From IMG/VR virus record IMGVR_UViG_3300008266_000510, positions 1 to 43,582 of that record: a stretch of 43,582 bases of DNA; one strand, written 5' to 3'. The first letter of the stretch is position 1. Each line of letters opens with the position of its first letter. Position numbers and translations under genes: made by a program. The stretch comes from a virus. This document shows, in pieces, positions 21,016 to 28,881 of this stretch. The notes under the pieces were generated by a model. It searched no databases. It was not told the DNA's origin and worked only from the letters and a program-made list of their open reading frames with translations.

Positions 21016-23682
21016 ATGAAGTTGGCAGACAGGACAGTTGAGACTCATAGCACTGGCATTAAGAGTGAGTCTGGTTTCACTATTGCACAAACCAGCAAAA
21101 TGTTTAAAATCTTGTCAGACTCGCTGTATTCTGATAAGGTTATGGCCGTTATTCGTGAACTATCAACCAATGCTTATGATAGTCATATCGCTTCTGGCAA
21201 TAAGAATCCATTCAAGGTGATTCTGCCGAATGCTGCTAATCCTAACTTTGTAGTGCGTGATTATGGTACTGGTCTTAGTCAGGCCGATATGGAGAACCTG
21301 TATACAACATACGGGGCTAGTAACAAGAATACTAGTAACGATTTTGTTGGTTGTCTTGGTCTTGGTAGTAAGAGTCCTTTTGCTTATACCAAGAGTTTTA
21401 CCACCAGTTCTTATTTTAACGGCCAAAAATATACTTATGTAGCCGCTATTGATGACTCTGGAGTGCCAACGCTGAATCTGTTTAATATCTCAGAAACAGA
21501 TGAGCCTAATGGTCTAGAGATTAGTTTTGCTGTAAAGCAATATGACTTTGCTGAATTTAGCAGTAAGTCTATGCGTATTTTTCACTATTTTAAGATGAAG
21601 CCAATTATTGAGGGTGGCGTACTCAATAATCTAAAAGATCACAAGTACAGTAATCGTAGTATTGTTTTGAGTGGTGATGGATGGAGAGTTTGTCGTCTAA
21701 ATAACGATGCTAATTATTATCCCAATGTTCATCATCATATTGATAGTGGTATTGTGGCACTTATGGGTAATATTGCATACCCTGTTAAGGCTAGTCAGAT
21801 TATTGGTGAGGATAAGCAGACCACTAATGATGCTATTCAGCGTTGGAATCGTGCTTTTCAAAAGGCCGATATCGACAGTTGGAAAAGTTTTGTTAATGAA
21901 ATTATCAATCAGAACCTTTATCTGGAACTTGACTTTAGTATTGGCGAATTGGAAATGGATGTTTCCAGAGAAGGCTTACAGTATACTAAAGACGTAATTA
22001 AGACCTTGCGTGAAAAGACTCAAGAGATTTATCTTGAGATGAAGGAAGAATTTAGCAAGAAAATTTCTGCCGCTAAAACTAAGGTAGAAGCAATTACACT
22101 ATATTATACCCTTAATGATCTTGCTGGAGGATGGGGTGTTGGTGCTGAGTGGACCGATAGTAATGGTAAGAAGCATAATATTAATTCTGGAACAGATCTA
22201 GAATATAAGATTGCTGCCGGAAAGAGTATGTACGTTTTTAACTATCGTACTGCTGGCTATCGTTCTCGCCGCATGGTTTATCAGACAAATAGTATTCATC
22301 ACAATACTCTTACTGGTAAGGGAGAATACTATTGGAATAGCCAGAAAAAGACAGGCGAACTATCCTTCTTTGTTTGCGACATTAAAACAGAAGAAACAGC
22401 AAAGAAGATTGTTACTAGATATTGCAACGAGAAGAATTGCTTTGCATATCTAATGATTGATACCAAAGATCATACTAAAGTTGGTGAAGGTTTTGATGAT
22501 CTTATTACTGATGTTGGTTCTCATAATATCAAGAAGGTTTCAGATTACAAAGACCTTATTAAGAATAATGGTCCTCGTAAGTCTAGCAATAGAGGTTCTA
22601 CTGGCGTTATTAGTGATCAAGATGTATTCTTTATTTATGGTCAATCTAAGAATAGTGGAACAATTTCTTCTGTTTATAACGATGCGACATATCTGCGTAC
22701 TCTCACAGAATCTGAACTAGAAGATTTTGAAGATAGTACGGATATTGTTTATGTGCCCATTACGCGATATAGTAGCGATAGTGGCTATCCATCATTAATG
22801 GGCTTAAACAAGATTATCTCTGATAGTTCTTTGTCTACTATGGTCAAAGAATTGTTTGGATCAGTCAAAATATATGCTATTAAGAGTAACTTTGTTAAGA
22901 AGTTGCAGAACAGTGGATATAATATGATTGATTTTAATAAGTTTTTCAAGACTCAACTAAAGAAATTGGCAAGCGGCACATTTGGTCAAATGGCCGAATA
23001 CAATAGTCTGGTTCAGTTTTGCAAAAACGAAGATGCTAAGATGAGCAAAGACAGTGGATATGGATATGGGTCTATGGAGAAACAGTTTGTGTTCCATATG
23101 CTAAATATTTTTGGTCTAGATTATAGTAAGCATCTAAATAACAAAGATTTGACCGATGCTATAGATCATTGTCTGGTCATAGAGTTTTTTGCTGATACTG
23201 TTCATCGTTCTAATTTTGATATTGCTCGATTTACTCAGAAAGAGTATTTTGATCATATTACCAAACTACTAAATAAGATCGGTATCACCAGTATTGATAG
23301 TAAAAAGATCAAAGATAGTAATATTGCATACAATACTCTGAGTCGTGCAATTGAACACACTATGTACAATTCGCTAGATCATGATGTTGTTTCTGAATGT
23401 CTGGAAATTATTAAGCCAGATATGACCAAGAAGCATACTCTGCCAAAGATTAGTGATATTAAAAATCTAATCAAGATCGGGCTTGACAACAACCCGATAC
23501 TGAAGTATATTGTTGGTAGTCACAGCGTTAGTGGTAATCTTAGGGATTTGCAATTGTCTAACGATCCTGTTTCTCAACTGCAAGAACGAAATTACTATTA
23601 TAGAAATAGCAACAAGCCTTGGCTGGCAACTCTAAGTGATGTGGATTCTCTTAGAAAGCAAATTGGTAGTTTGGTTAAGTAA
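21016..23682 (+). CDS. rIIA: rIIA-like GHKL ATPase
   Basis: Homologue of T4 rIIA, an ATPase of the GHKL class acting at the membrane in lysis control and superinfection exclusion. N-box IRELSTNAYDSH (E48, N52), DYGTG (82-86) and GLGSKSPF (about 114-121) are the ATP-binding motifs. 888 aa exceeds T4 rIIA (about 725) and includes a long C-terminal region (residues 450-888) not assigned. Own promoter, and G/C-ending codons are frequent. Directly followed by rIIB as in T4. Call is confident on the ATPase, good on orthology through the rIIB neighbour. Confidence 0.88.
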   Translation: MKLADRTVETHSTGIKSESGFTIAQTSKMFKILSDSLYSDKVMAVIRELSTNAYDSHIASGNKNPFKVILPNAANPNFVVRDYGTGLSQADMENLYTTYGASNKNTSNDFVGCLGLGSKSPFAYTKSFTTSSYFNGQKYTYVAAIDDSGVPTLNLFNISETDEPNGLEISFAVKQYDFAEFSSKSMRIFHYFKMKPIIEGGVLNNLKDHKYSNRSIVLSGDGWRVCRLNNDANYYPNVHHHIDSGIVALMGNIAYPVKASQIIGEDKQTTNDAIQRWNRAFQKADIDSWKSFVNEIINQNLYLELDFSIGELEMDVSREGLQYTKDVIKTLREKTQEIYLEMKEEFSKKISAAKTKVEAITLYYTLNDLAGGWGVGAEWTDSNGKKHNINSGTDLEYKIAAGKSMYVFNYRTAGYRSRRMVYQTNSIHHNTLTGKGEYYWNSQKKTGELSFFVCDIKTEETAKKIVTRYCNEKNCFAYLMIDTKDHTKVGEGFDDLITDVGSHNIKKVSDYKDLIKNNGPRKSSNRGSTGVISDQDVFFIYGQSKNSGTISSVYNDATYLRTLTESELEDFEDSTDIVYVPITRYSSDSGYPSLMGLNKIISDSSLSTMVKELFGSVKIYAIKSNFVKKLQNSGYNMIDFNKFFKTQLKKLASGTFGQMAEYNSLVQFCKNEDAKMSKDSGYGYGSMEKQFVFHMLNIFGLDYSKHLNNKDLTDAIDHCLVIEFFADTVHRSNFDIARFTQKEYFDHITKLLNKIGITSIDSKKIKDSNIAYNTLSRAIEHTMYNSLDHDVVSECLEIIKPDMTKKHTLPKISDIKNLIKIGLDNNPILKYIVGSHSVSGNLRDLQLSNDPVSQLQERNYYYRNSNKPWLATLSDVDSLRKQIGSLVK
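23483..23511 (+). promoter_or_regulatory. candidate internal promoter for rIIB
   Basis: Inside the rIIA coding region: TTGACA, 17-bp spacer with CCGATA, TATATT, about 200 bases before the rIIB start. Same spacer motif as the other promoters. It could also be chance, since it encodes ordinary residues. Confidence 0.45.
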
Positions 23683-23707
23683 TCACAGGAAACTAAGGAG
23701 ATTTATA

Positions 23708-24580
23708 ATGAGTGTTCCATTTATGTTTGTTGACGGTAATTTGACTCTTGTTCTTAACAATAAGAGTTATCAGGTGTTGCCAGATCATCTAAACTATAAG
23801 ATGATTCTGGAAGTTCTACCTACTGCTAGTGCAGATGAACTGCTAGAGATGGTGGATATTCAAAAGGCCGTGACAGTTTATAGTCAGGGTCTTGTGGAGA
23901 TCAAGGAAGGTCGTGTTCTTTATGATAACGAAGAAGTACATGGTAGTATCAGTAAGCGTATTCTTGAGTTTATGAGCAAGGGTCTGCCATTTCAGCCTCT
24001 TGTTAATTTCTTGAATAACTTGATGGATAATCCTAGTATGCAGAGTCAGCAGGAACTATATGATTTCCTAGAGCATGAGCATCTGCCAATTACTGAAGAT
24101 GGTCATTTTCTAGCATATAAGGCTGTTCGGTCAGATTATATGGACAAGTATGCTGGCAAGTTTCGTAACAAGGTTGGCGATATTTGTAAGATGACTCGTT
24201 CAAAGGTTGATGATAATCGTAGTGTGGGATGTTCTCAGGGACTTCATGCTGGGGCATTGAATTATGTTGCGTCTTATGGTAATGTAGATGCTGGTGATAA
24301 GATCGTGATTGTTAAGATCAATCCTAAAGATGTAGTGAGTGTTCCTAGTGATTGTAATCATGAGAAACTTCGCACCTGCCAATATGAAGTTGTTGGAGAG
24401 TATCAGGGCGAATTGCTCAAGCCTCTTTACTCTGCTAATTTTAATGAAGATGATTATAATGATGATGAAGACGAGTATGATAATGACTATGATTGGGGAT
24501 GGAATGACGATGAAGAAGATATAGATGATGATTTTTATGCTGAACAAGAGGATGAAGAGGACTACGACGATCAATATTGA
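23708..24580 (+). CDS. rIIB: rIIB-like protein with acidic tail
   Basis: Partner of rIIA. Start at 23708 after AAGGAG; earlier in-frame start lies in rIIA. MSVPFMFVDGNLTLVLNNKS, LPFQPLVNFLNNLMDNPS, ITEDGHFLAYKAVR and LHAGALNYVASYG ... KIVIVKINPKDVVSVP match rIIB-type proteins. Length about 290 aa. From about residue 240 the tail is nearly pure Asp, Glu, Tyr and Asn with a few Trp, coded by a repetitive GAT/GAA-rich stretch, unlike T4 rIIB. Confidence 0.85.
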   Translation: MSVPFMFVDGNLTLVLNNKSYQVLPDHLNYKMILEVLPTASADELLEMVDIQKAVTVYSQGLVEIKEGRVLYDNEEVHGSISKRILEFMSKGLPFQPLVNFLNNLMDNPSMQSQQELYDFLEHEHLPITEDGHFLAYKAVRSDYMDKYAGKFRNKVGDICKMTRSKVDDNRSVGCSQGLHAGALNYVASYGNVDAGDKIVIVKINPKDVVSVPSDCNHEKLRTCQYEVVGEYQGELLKPLYSANFNEDDYNDDEDEYDNDYDWGWNDDEEDIDDDFYAEQEDEEDYDDQY

Positions 24581-24584
24581 TCGT
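24567..24584. repeat. 18-bp perfect palindrome
   Basis: ACGATCAATATTGATCGT is its own reverse complement; it overlaps the rIIB stop and stands eight bases before the tRNA-like element. It could be an operator, a site for a dimeric endonuclease, or a 7-bp hairpin with loop ATAT. Confidence 0.6.
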
Positions 24585-24591
24585 TGGAGGA

Positions 24592-24646
24592 AGATGGTCC
24601 GCTGGGCGGATACTAGTTAAAGAGCGGTTCGATTCCGTTACCATCT
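24592..24646 (+). ncRNA. tRNA-like element without D-arm
   Basis: AGATGGT (24592-24598) pairs perfectly with ACCATCT (24640-24646) as a 7-bp acceptor stem; AGCGG/CCGTT around TTCGATT is a T-arm. Only 24 bases lie between acceptor and T-arm, too few for D-arm plus anticodon arm. They can form a 5-bp/7-base anticodon-like arm (GCTGG, loop GCGGATA, CTAGT) with linker CC and a five-base variable loop TAAAG, as in D-armless tRNAs, giving anticodon GGA. But loop position 33 is C and position 37 is T, unusual for a working tRNA. The alternative fold CCGC/GCGG is a D-stem. So it is either a decayed tRNA or a tRNA mimic for processing enzymes. Confidence 0.55.
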
Positions 24647-24664
24647 TTTAAGGACTTATATACA

Positions 24665-25099
24665 ATGCACGAAGATTATGATGATCATGACTATGATGAT
24701 GAGGACTACTATGATTATGATGATAATGACCAGTATGATCCTTACAAGTTTTATTTCAAGTTTGATGTGGGTGCAGACTCACCAATATCAGATATGATTA
24801 ATAAATGGTTTAATCTTAGTCAAGACTCTTTCAATGGATTACACTGGTATAGTTTTCCAACAAATATTGATGGTTGGCCTGTAATTAAGTTTCCTGTGAG
24901 TAGTTGGAATCCCAATACTGGCAAGGATAATTCCTTCCAGTATTTGGGGTCCAATTATCAAGGATCACCCATATGGAAAAAAAAGTATTTCGTATATAAT
25001 CCTCTAAATATAGAGTATAAATTACATTTACAGCAACACGCTACACATTTTATACAACAACCGACATATTACAAAGGAATGTTTGATATACTCAACTAA
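24665..25099 (+). CDS. hypothetical protein with acidic N-terminus, 144 aa
   Basis: The first 27 residues are almost all Asp, Tyr, His and Glu (HEDYDDHDYDDEDYYDYDDN), like the rIIB tail before it. The rest, FYFKFDVGADSPISDMINKW and onwards, is aromatic-rich and unrecognised. The two acidic stretches face each other across the tRNA-like element, suggesting duplication or recombination in low-complexity DNA. Confidence 0.6.
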   Translation: MHEDYDDHDYDDEDYYDYDDNDQYDPYKFYFKFDVGADSPISDMINKWFNLSQDSFNGLHWYSFPTNIDGWPVIKFPVSSWNPNTGKDNSFQYLGSNYQGSPIWKKKYFVYNPLNIEYKLHLQQHATHFIQQPTYYKGMFDILN

Positions 25100-25108
25100 G
25101 GAAAAATT

Positions 25109-25528
25109 ATGAGCGAATGGTTTGTAGTTAAAGACAAAGATCATTTAATAGAATCAACCAGAATATTAGTATTTAATAGTTTTGGTAATACAGAATCTAA
25201 TGTTAAACTAAGTATTAATTCACAAGACCAAGAAGAATTAGATACTATATTATCTTTCAATGAAACTGAAAATATTATGATGCCACATTTGCGTAAGCAA
25301 AGAAATAAACGCACCAACGCAGAAAGATATCTATTAGAAGATAAGCAATATCAAGAAATCATTCAATTACTTGGATCTCGTATGGTTAGTAATATTCTAC
25401 ATGGTCTAGTAAAGAAGGGACTAGTAGAATCAGCATTTGATACTGAATGTAATGATTTTATTTTTTGGGTGCCAGACTTGGAAAAGGGCTTAGAGTCAAA
25501 TGAAGAAAACAAACCAGAAACCGATTGA
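25109..25528 (+). CDS. hypothetical protein, 139 aa, winged-helix-like tail
   Basis: AAGGAA precedes the ATG. C-terminal half YLLEDKQYQEIIQLLGSRMV ... GLVKKGLVESAFDTECNDFI, then FWVPD, looks like a winged helix; a similar ending occurs in the protein at 12720. Overlaps the Zn-ribbon/RuvA-like gene by 29 bases, placing it in the operon with ruvB. Confidence 0.55.
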   Translation: MSEWFVVKDKDHLIESTRILVFNSFGNTESNVKLSINSQDQEELDTILSFNETENIMMPHLRKQRNKRTNAERYLLEDKQYQEIIQLLGSRMVSNILHGLVKKGLVESAFDTECNDFIFWVPDLEKGLESNEENKPETD

Positions 25529-25898
25529 ACACGATGTACACCTAAAATATTTGTGTAAGAAGTGTGGTCAAATTCATTGGCTATCTCTTAAAGAGTCGTC
25601 TACCAAACACTTTAAAATTGTTTGTGACTGTGGTAATATTTTTGGAGTAAAGCGAACATCCAGAATCAAGATTCTGTATTCTAAAGTTTCCAAAACTTCT
25701 ACAACCACTAAATCACCACCTACTTCAACTCCACAACCTATTCCCGACTCTTTATTGTCACAAGGAATTGGTGTGTTGTTGCCCTATGGCTTTACAAAAA
25801 AAGAAGCCAGTGAACTGTTAGAGAAAACGTATATGCTGCATCCTACACAGGATATAGCGTCTTTGGTTAAAGAATCATTATCTTCATTAAGGAACTAA
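25500..25898 (+). CDS. zinc ribbon plus RuvA C-terminal-like domain
   Basis: N-terminus has a zinc ribbon, C19xxC22 (YLCKKCG) and C42xC44 (VCDCGN). A Ser/Thr/Pro linker of about 25 residues follows. The last 45 residues (LLSQGIGVLLPYGFTKKEAS ... DIASLVKESLSSL) resemble RuvA domain III, the UBA-like part that contacts RuvB. Full RuvA has OB and tetrameric junction-binding domains, which are absent. Two bases separate it from ruvB, so it may be a loader or DNA-specificity factor for that helicase. Domain call is inference. Confidence 0.55.
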   Translation: MKKTNQKPIEHDVHLKYLCKKCGQIHWLSLKESSTKHFKIVCDCGNIFGVKRTSRIKILYSKVSKTSTTTKSPPTSTPQPIPDSLLSQGIGVLLPYGFTKKEASELLEKTYMLHPTQDIASLVKESLSSLRN

Positions 25899-25900
25899 TT

Positions 25901-26806
25901 ATGGCAAACTATCTTAGACCATCATCTTTTGACGAAGTAATCGGCCAAGGCGATACTATCAACCGTCTAAAAATCATGGTGAGAGGCTGTTTAAAATCTG
26001 GAGGGGTGCTACCTCATGTTTTAATTGACGGGCCTCCTGGCCTTGGTAAAACGACAATAGCGGGTGCTATAGCGAACGAGTTGGGGGTCAACTTGTATAC
26101 GCTCAATGCGGCCAATATCCGTAGCATCAAGAACATCCTTCCGTATTTAATGAGCATATCTCCACGATCAGTATTGTTTATTGATGAGATTCATAGACTG
26201 CCTAAGATTGTAGAAGAATTTCTATATCCAATCATGGAGGATTTTGTTCTTAGTATTACTGTGAAAGATGATAATGATAAAGAACAACCAACAACTATTG
26301 ATCTTCCGGCCTTTACATTGGTAGGAGCAACAACTAGCGGTGGCAGTTTGAGCCAGCCTTTCTATGATCGTTTTATCATTAAAGAACATCTATCTTTTTA
26401 TAACCTGAGTGAGTTAGCCAAACTAGCAGGATTGACAGCAAACAAACTCGGACTAATGATAGACGACTATAGTCTTGAGCAAATTGCTATGAGGAGTAAA
26501 GGTACTCCTAGAATTTTGCAAAGTAGGTTGCACTGGTATAGGAATTATATCATGTGTGAAAAAGATACTAAGAATGATATTGATGCTATTTTTCAACTAC
26601 AGGGTATAGATAGTCAGGGATTAGATGTATATGATAGATTGTACCTAGATATTTTGCGTAAGGCTAAAGGAAATCCTTTAGGATTGAAAACCATATCTTC
26701 TATGACAGGAATAGCCATAGAGACTATTGAAAATAGTATTGAGCCTTATCTTGTAAGAGCTGGATTTATTCAGCGCACACCAAAAGGAAGAATTATAGTA
26801 AAATAG
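25901..26806 (+). CDS. RuvB-like Holliday-junction branch-migration helicase
   Basis: AAA+ motor of RuvB type. YLRPSSFDEVIGQ at the N-terminus, Walker A GPPGLGKTT (44-52), Walker B LFIDEIHRL (92-100), sensor GATTSGG (about 147), and PFYDRF with the Arg finger, then LTANKLGLMIDDYSLEQIAM and SKGTPRIL (AAA+ lid), and a C-terminal winged helix (GFIQRTPKGRIIV). 301 aa against about 335 in bacteria. Cellular RuvB proteins are rarely carried by phages. It would drive branch migration of recombination or replication intermediates before EndoVII-type cleavage. Confidence 0.88.
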   Translation: MANYLRPSSFDEVIGQGDTINRLKIMVRGCLKSGGVLPHVLIDGPPGLGKTTIAGAIANELGVNLYTLNAANIRSIKNILPYLMSISPRSVLFIDEIHRLPKIVEEFLYPIMEDFVLSITVKDDNDKEQPTTIDLPAFTLVGATTSGGSLSQPFYDRFIIKEHLSFYNLSELAKLAGLTANKLGLMIDDYSLEQIAMRSKGTPRILQSRLHWYRNYIMCEKDTKNDIDAIFQLQGIDSQGLDVYDRLYLDILRKAKGNPLGLKTISSMTGIAIETIENSIEPYLVRAGFIQRTPKGRIIVK

Positions 26807-26840
26807 AGACTATATAATAGTATTAATAATTCAAAGAATA

Positions 26841-26873
26841 GCTAAATATAACATATCGGTGTATTATATTATG
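26841..26873 (+). promoter_or_regulatory. candidate special/late promoter upstream of the S1 protease
   Basis: TAAATAT followed by GGTGTATTATATTATG (26858-26873). Very close to the element in front of DUF1501 at 16602-16619, with only single-base indels. The S1 protease ATG follows 35 bases after it. Confidence 0.4.
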
Positions 26874-26907
26874 CGATTTTTGTTTCACGATAATGGAGTA
26901 TTCCACC

Positions 26908-27645
26908 ATGAAACGCATAATATTACTATGGTTATTTTTGATATGCTCAATTTCTTATGGTGGTACTGGTAGTCCCGACACGCCAGATGATAAATATGTA
27001 GATTATGGCAAAAAATTTACATCAGTAGTAAGAATTTGTGGTTCATATAAAAATAATCCACAAGAACAATACTGTGGATCAGCGGTGATTATTAGTCCTC
27101 ACTATATTGTGACTGCTGCTCATGTTGTCAGGGGTTCTAGGTCTTGTCATATAGTATTAAATAATAAAAACTATGAAATTACTCAAGTTGTCGCCCACCA
27201 AGACTTTGAAAAAGATACTTTAGATAGTGCTGATATTGCAGTAGGGTATAGTAAGGAACCTATGAACCTAGACTCTTATCCTGAACTTTATACTGAACAA
27301 GACGAAAAAAATAAGTCATGTGCATTATCTGGATTTGGTTTTGCTGGTAATTTTAATAGTGGTGCAACATTTAGTGACGGTGAAAGAAGAGCTGGTACTA
27401 ATGTAATAGATTATGTAAATAAGGGGCTATTATTTTGCTCTCCATCAAAACCCCAAGAAAAAAACACAACTAGATTAGAATTTCTAATTGCTAGTGGAGA
27501 TAGTGGTGGTGGTCTTTTTATAGGTAATAAATTAGCTGGTATTCATTCATTTATTTTTGCAGATAAAAACCTAAGTCAGATTATCTTACTGAATCAGCAC
27601 ACACTAGAATTAGTAAGTATGCGGATTGGATTAAGGAAAACATGA
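26908..27645 (+). CDS. exported trypsin-like (S1) serine protease
   Basis: Start at 26908, with GGAG upstream (an earlier in-frame ATG at 26893 overlaps that ribosome site). KRIILLWLFLICSISYGGTG is a signal peptide. Catalytic His72 in VTAAHVV, Asp109 in DSADIAVGY, and Ser in SGDSGGGLF about residue 201 are all present. About 245 aa, the usual size of a single S1 domain. The product should be exported to the periplasm or medium and cut proteins there, perhaps at lysis or against surface proteins. Its codon use fits its neighbours, so the gene is not a very recent arrival. Confidence 0.88.
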   Translation: MKRIILLWLFLICSISYGGTGSPDTPDDKYVDYGKKFTSVVRICGSYKNNPQEQYCGSAVIISPHYIVTAAHVVRGSRSCHIVLNNKNYEITQVVAHQDFEKDTLDSADIAVGYSKEPMNLDSYPELYTEQDEKNKSCALSGFGFAGNFNSGATFSDGERRAGTNVIDYVNKGLLFCSPSKPQEKNTTRLEFLIASGDSGGGLFIGNKLAGIHSFIFADKNLSQIILLNQHTLELVSMRIGLRKT

Positions 27646-27646
27646 A

Positions 27647-28588
27647 ATGAAACGCAATGATTATTCTCTATTACCATATACTAGACAAGATATATATGGA
27701 TTATCTCCAAAAGTTAGTCAAATTTTAGGGTGGGAAATTATTCAGTTTGATATTGTTGAGCAATGGAAGTATTGTAGTGGTGATGATGTTATTGTGGCGG
27801 TGATAGATACTGGTTGTGATTTAGATCATCCAGATTTATCTAAAAATTTATTACAAGGAATTAATCTTATAGACTCTAAAAAAGACCCAATAGACGATAA
27901 TGGTCATGGCACTCATGTGTGTGGCACTATAGGAGCATCTCATAATAGTATAGGCATGGTTGGTGTAGCGCCAAATACCAAAATTTTACCTATAAAAGCA
28001 TTAGATGGTGCTGGATCTGGTAGTAATAAAGATATTGCAAGAGGTATAGTTTATGCTGCTGATAGGGGATCGAATTTGATTGCTATGTCTTTAGGTTCTC
28101 CAAATTTTTCTCAAGCTCTGTATGATGCAATAATTTATGCTACTAAGAAAAATAGTATTATTTTTTGTGCTGCTGGTAATGCTGGAGAAAATACTCCAAT
28201 CATGTATCCAGCAAAACATAAAGAGACCATAGCAATAGGCTCTATTGATCGTAACCTGAATAGATCAACATTTACTTGTAAGGGTGAAGAATTAGATTTT
28301 TTATGTCCAGGACAAGATATATTTAGTTGTGTACCAAATAATACATATGCTATTATGAGTGGAACTAGCATGGCTAATCCATTCGCTGTTGGTTGTGCCT
28401 CATTAGTATTGTCTTTTTATAAATCACAAAAGCAAGAACATAAACTTTCTTCTAAAGAAGACTATATTAATTTATTCAAACAAATGAGTAAGAGTCTGAA
28501 AAATAGCAAATATGCGGGAAAGAAAGAGTATGAAGGATATGGTATAATATACCCAAGTATAGGTAATATTACTGCCCCACCTGCATAA
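27647..28588 (+). CDS. subtilisin-like (S8) serine protease
   Basis: Catalytic Asp54 (AVIDTGCD), His87 (NGHGTHVCG) and Ser in SGTSMANP (about residue 240) are intact; AMSLGS and CAAGNAGE supply the substrate and oxyanion regions. No signal peptide and a short N-terminal extension, as in intracellular subtilisins. 313 aa. It starts two bases after the S1 protease stop, so both come from one transcript. It may process other proteins of the phage or the host in the cytoplasm. Confidence 0.9.
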   Translation: MKRNDYSLLPYTRQDIYGLSPKVSQILGWEIIQFDIVEQWKYCSGDDVIVAVIDTGCDLDHPDLSKNLLQGINLIDSKKDPIDDNGHGTHVCGTIGASHNSIGMVGVAPNTKILPIKALDGAGSGSNKDIARGIVYAADRGSNLIAMSLGSPNFSQALYDAIIYATKKNSIIFCAAGNAGENTPIMYPAKHKETIAIGSIDRNLNRSTFTCKGEELDFLCPGQDIFSCVPNNTYAIMSGTSMANPFAVGCASLVLSFYKSQKQEHKLSSKEDYINLFKQMSKSLKNSKYAGKKEYEGYGIIYPSIGNITAPPA

Positions 28589-28612
28589 TTAATAGTAGCA
28601 AATCTTTGCCCT

Positions 28613-28646
28613 GTCAAGTGCTTATTTTTTAAGTTGCCGACTTGAC
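28613..28646. promoter_or_regulatory. inverted repeat overlapping a -35 box
   Basis: GTCAAGT (28613-28619) and ACTTGAC (28640-28646) form a 7-bp inverted repeat; the right arm contains most of the -35 TTGACT of the promoter at 28642. A T-rich tract (28624-28630) lies between the arms, so it could alternatively be a hairpin or weak terminator after the S8 gene. Confidence 0.4.
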
Positions 28647-28670
28647 TTCGGGCATGGCAAGTGTTATAAG
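28642..28670 (+). promoter_or_regulatory. sigma70-type promoter
   Basis: TTGACT, 17-bp spacer, TATAAG. It precedes the small acidic/basic gene at 28681 and the sugar gene region. The spacer holds no CGATA motif. Confidence 0.55.
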
Positions 28671-28680
28671 TATGTATCAG

Positions 28681-28881
28681 ATGAAACAAACAATGAACTA
28701 CGACGATAACAATAAACCTAACAAAAGAAAAAGAAATCCAGCAAAAAAGAGCACTAAGCACTTTTTTGATGATGATCAATTTCTCAAACAAAAAATCAAT
28801 AAGGACTTTAAGCAAAGGAAAAAATCCATCGTAGAAGACGATGATGATTGGAAAAATTGGAATAATGAACAATACGAATAA
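28681..28881 (+). CDS. small charged hypothetical protein, about 66 aa
   Basis: Lys/Asn/Asp-rich (NKPNKRKRNPAKKSTKHFF ... IVEDDDDWKNWN). Start uncertain: ATGs at 28672, 28681 and 28693 are in frame downstream of the promoter and none has a strong ribosome site. Probably disordered; may bind nucleic acid. Ends 17 bases inside the next gene. Confidence 0.45.
   Translation: MKQTMNYDDNNKPNKRKRNPAKKSTKHFFDDDQFLKQKINKDFKQRKKSIVEDDDDWKNWNNEQYE

Noticed and set aside
21163-22720. Several open frames of 60-100 codons overlapping rIIA on both strands
   Set aside because: Low-complexity, hydrophobic translations typical of out-of-frame reading of a long gene.
24200-24644. Leftward open frames rich in Ile, Val and His over the acidic rIIB tail
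   Set aside because: They are the reverse reading of GAT/GAA repeats; composition explains their openness.
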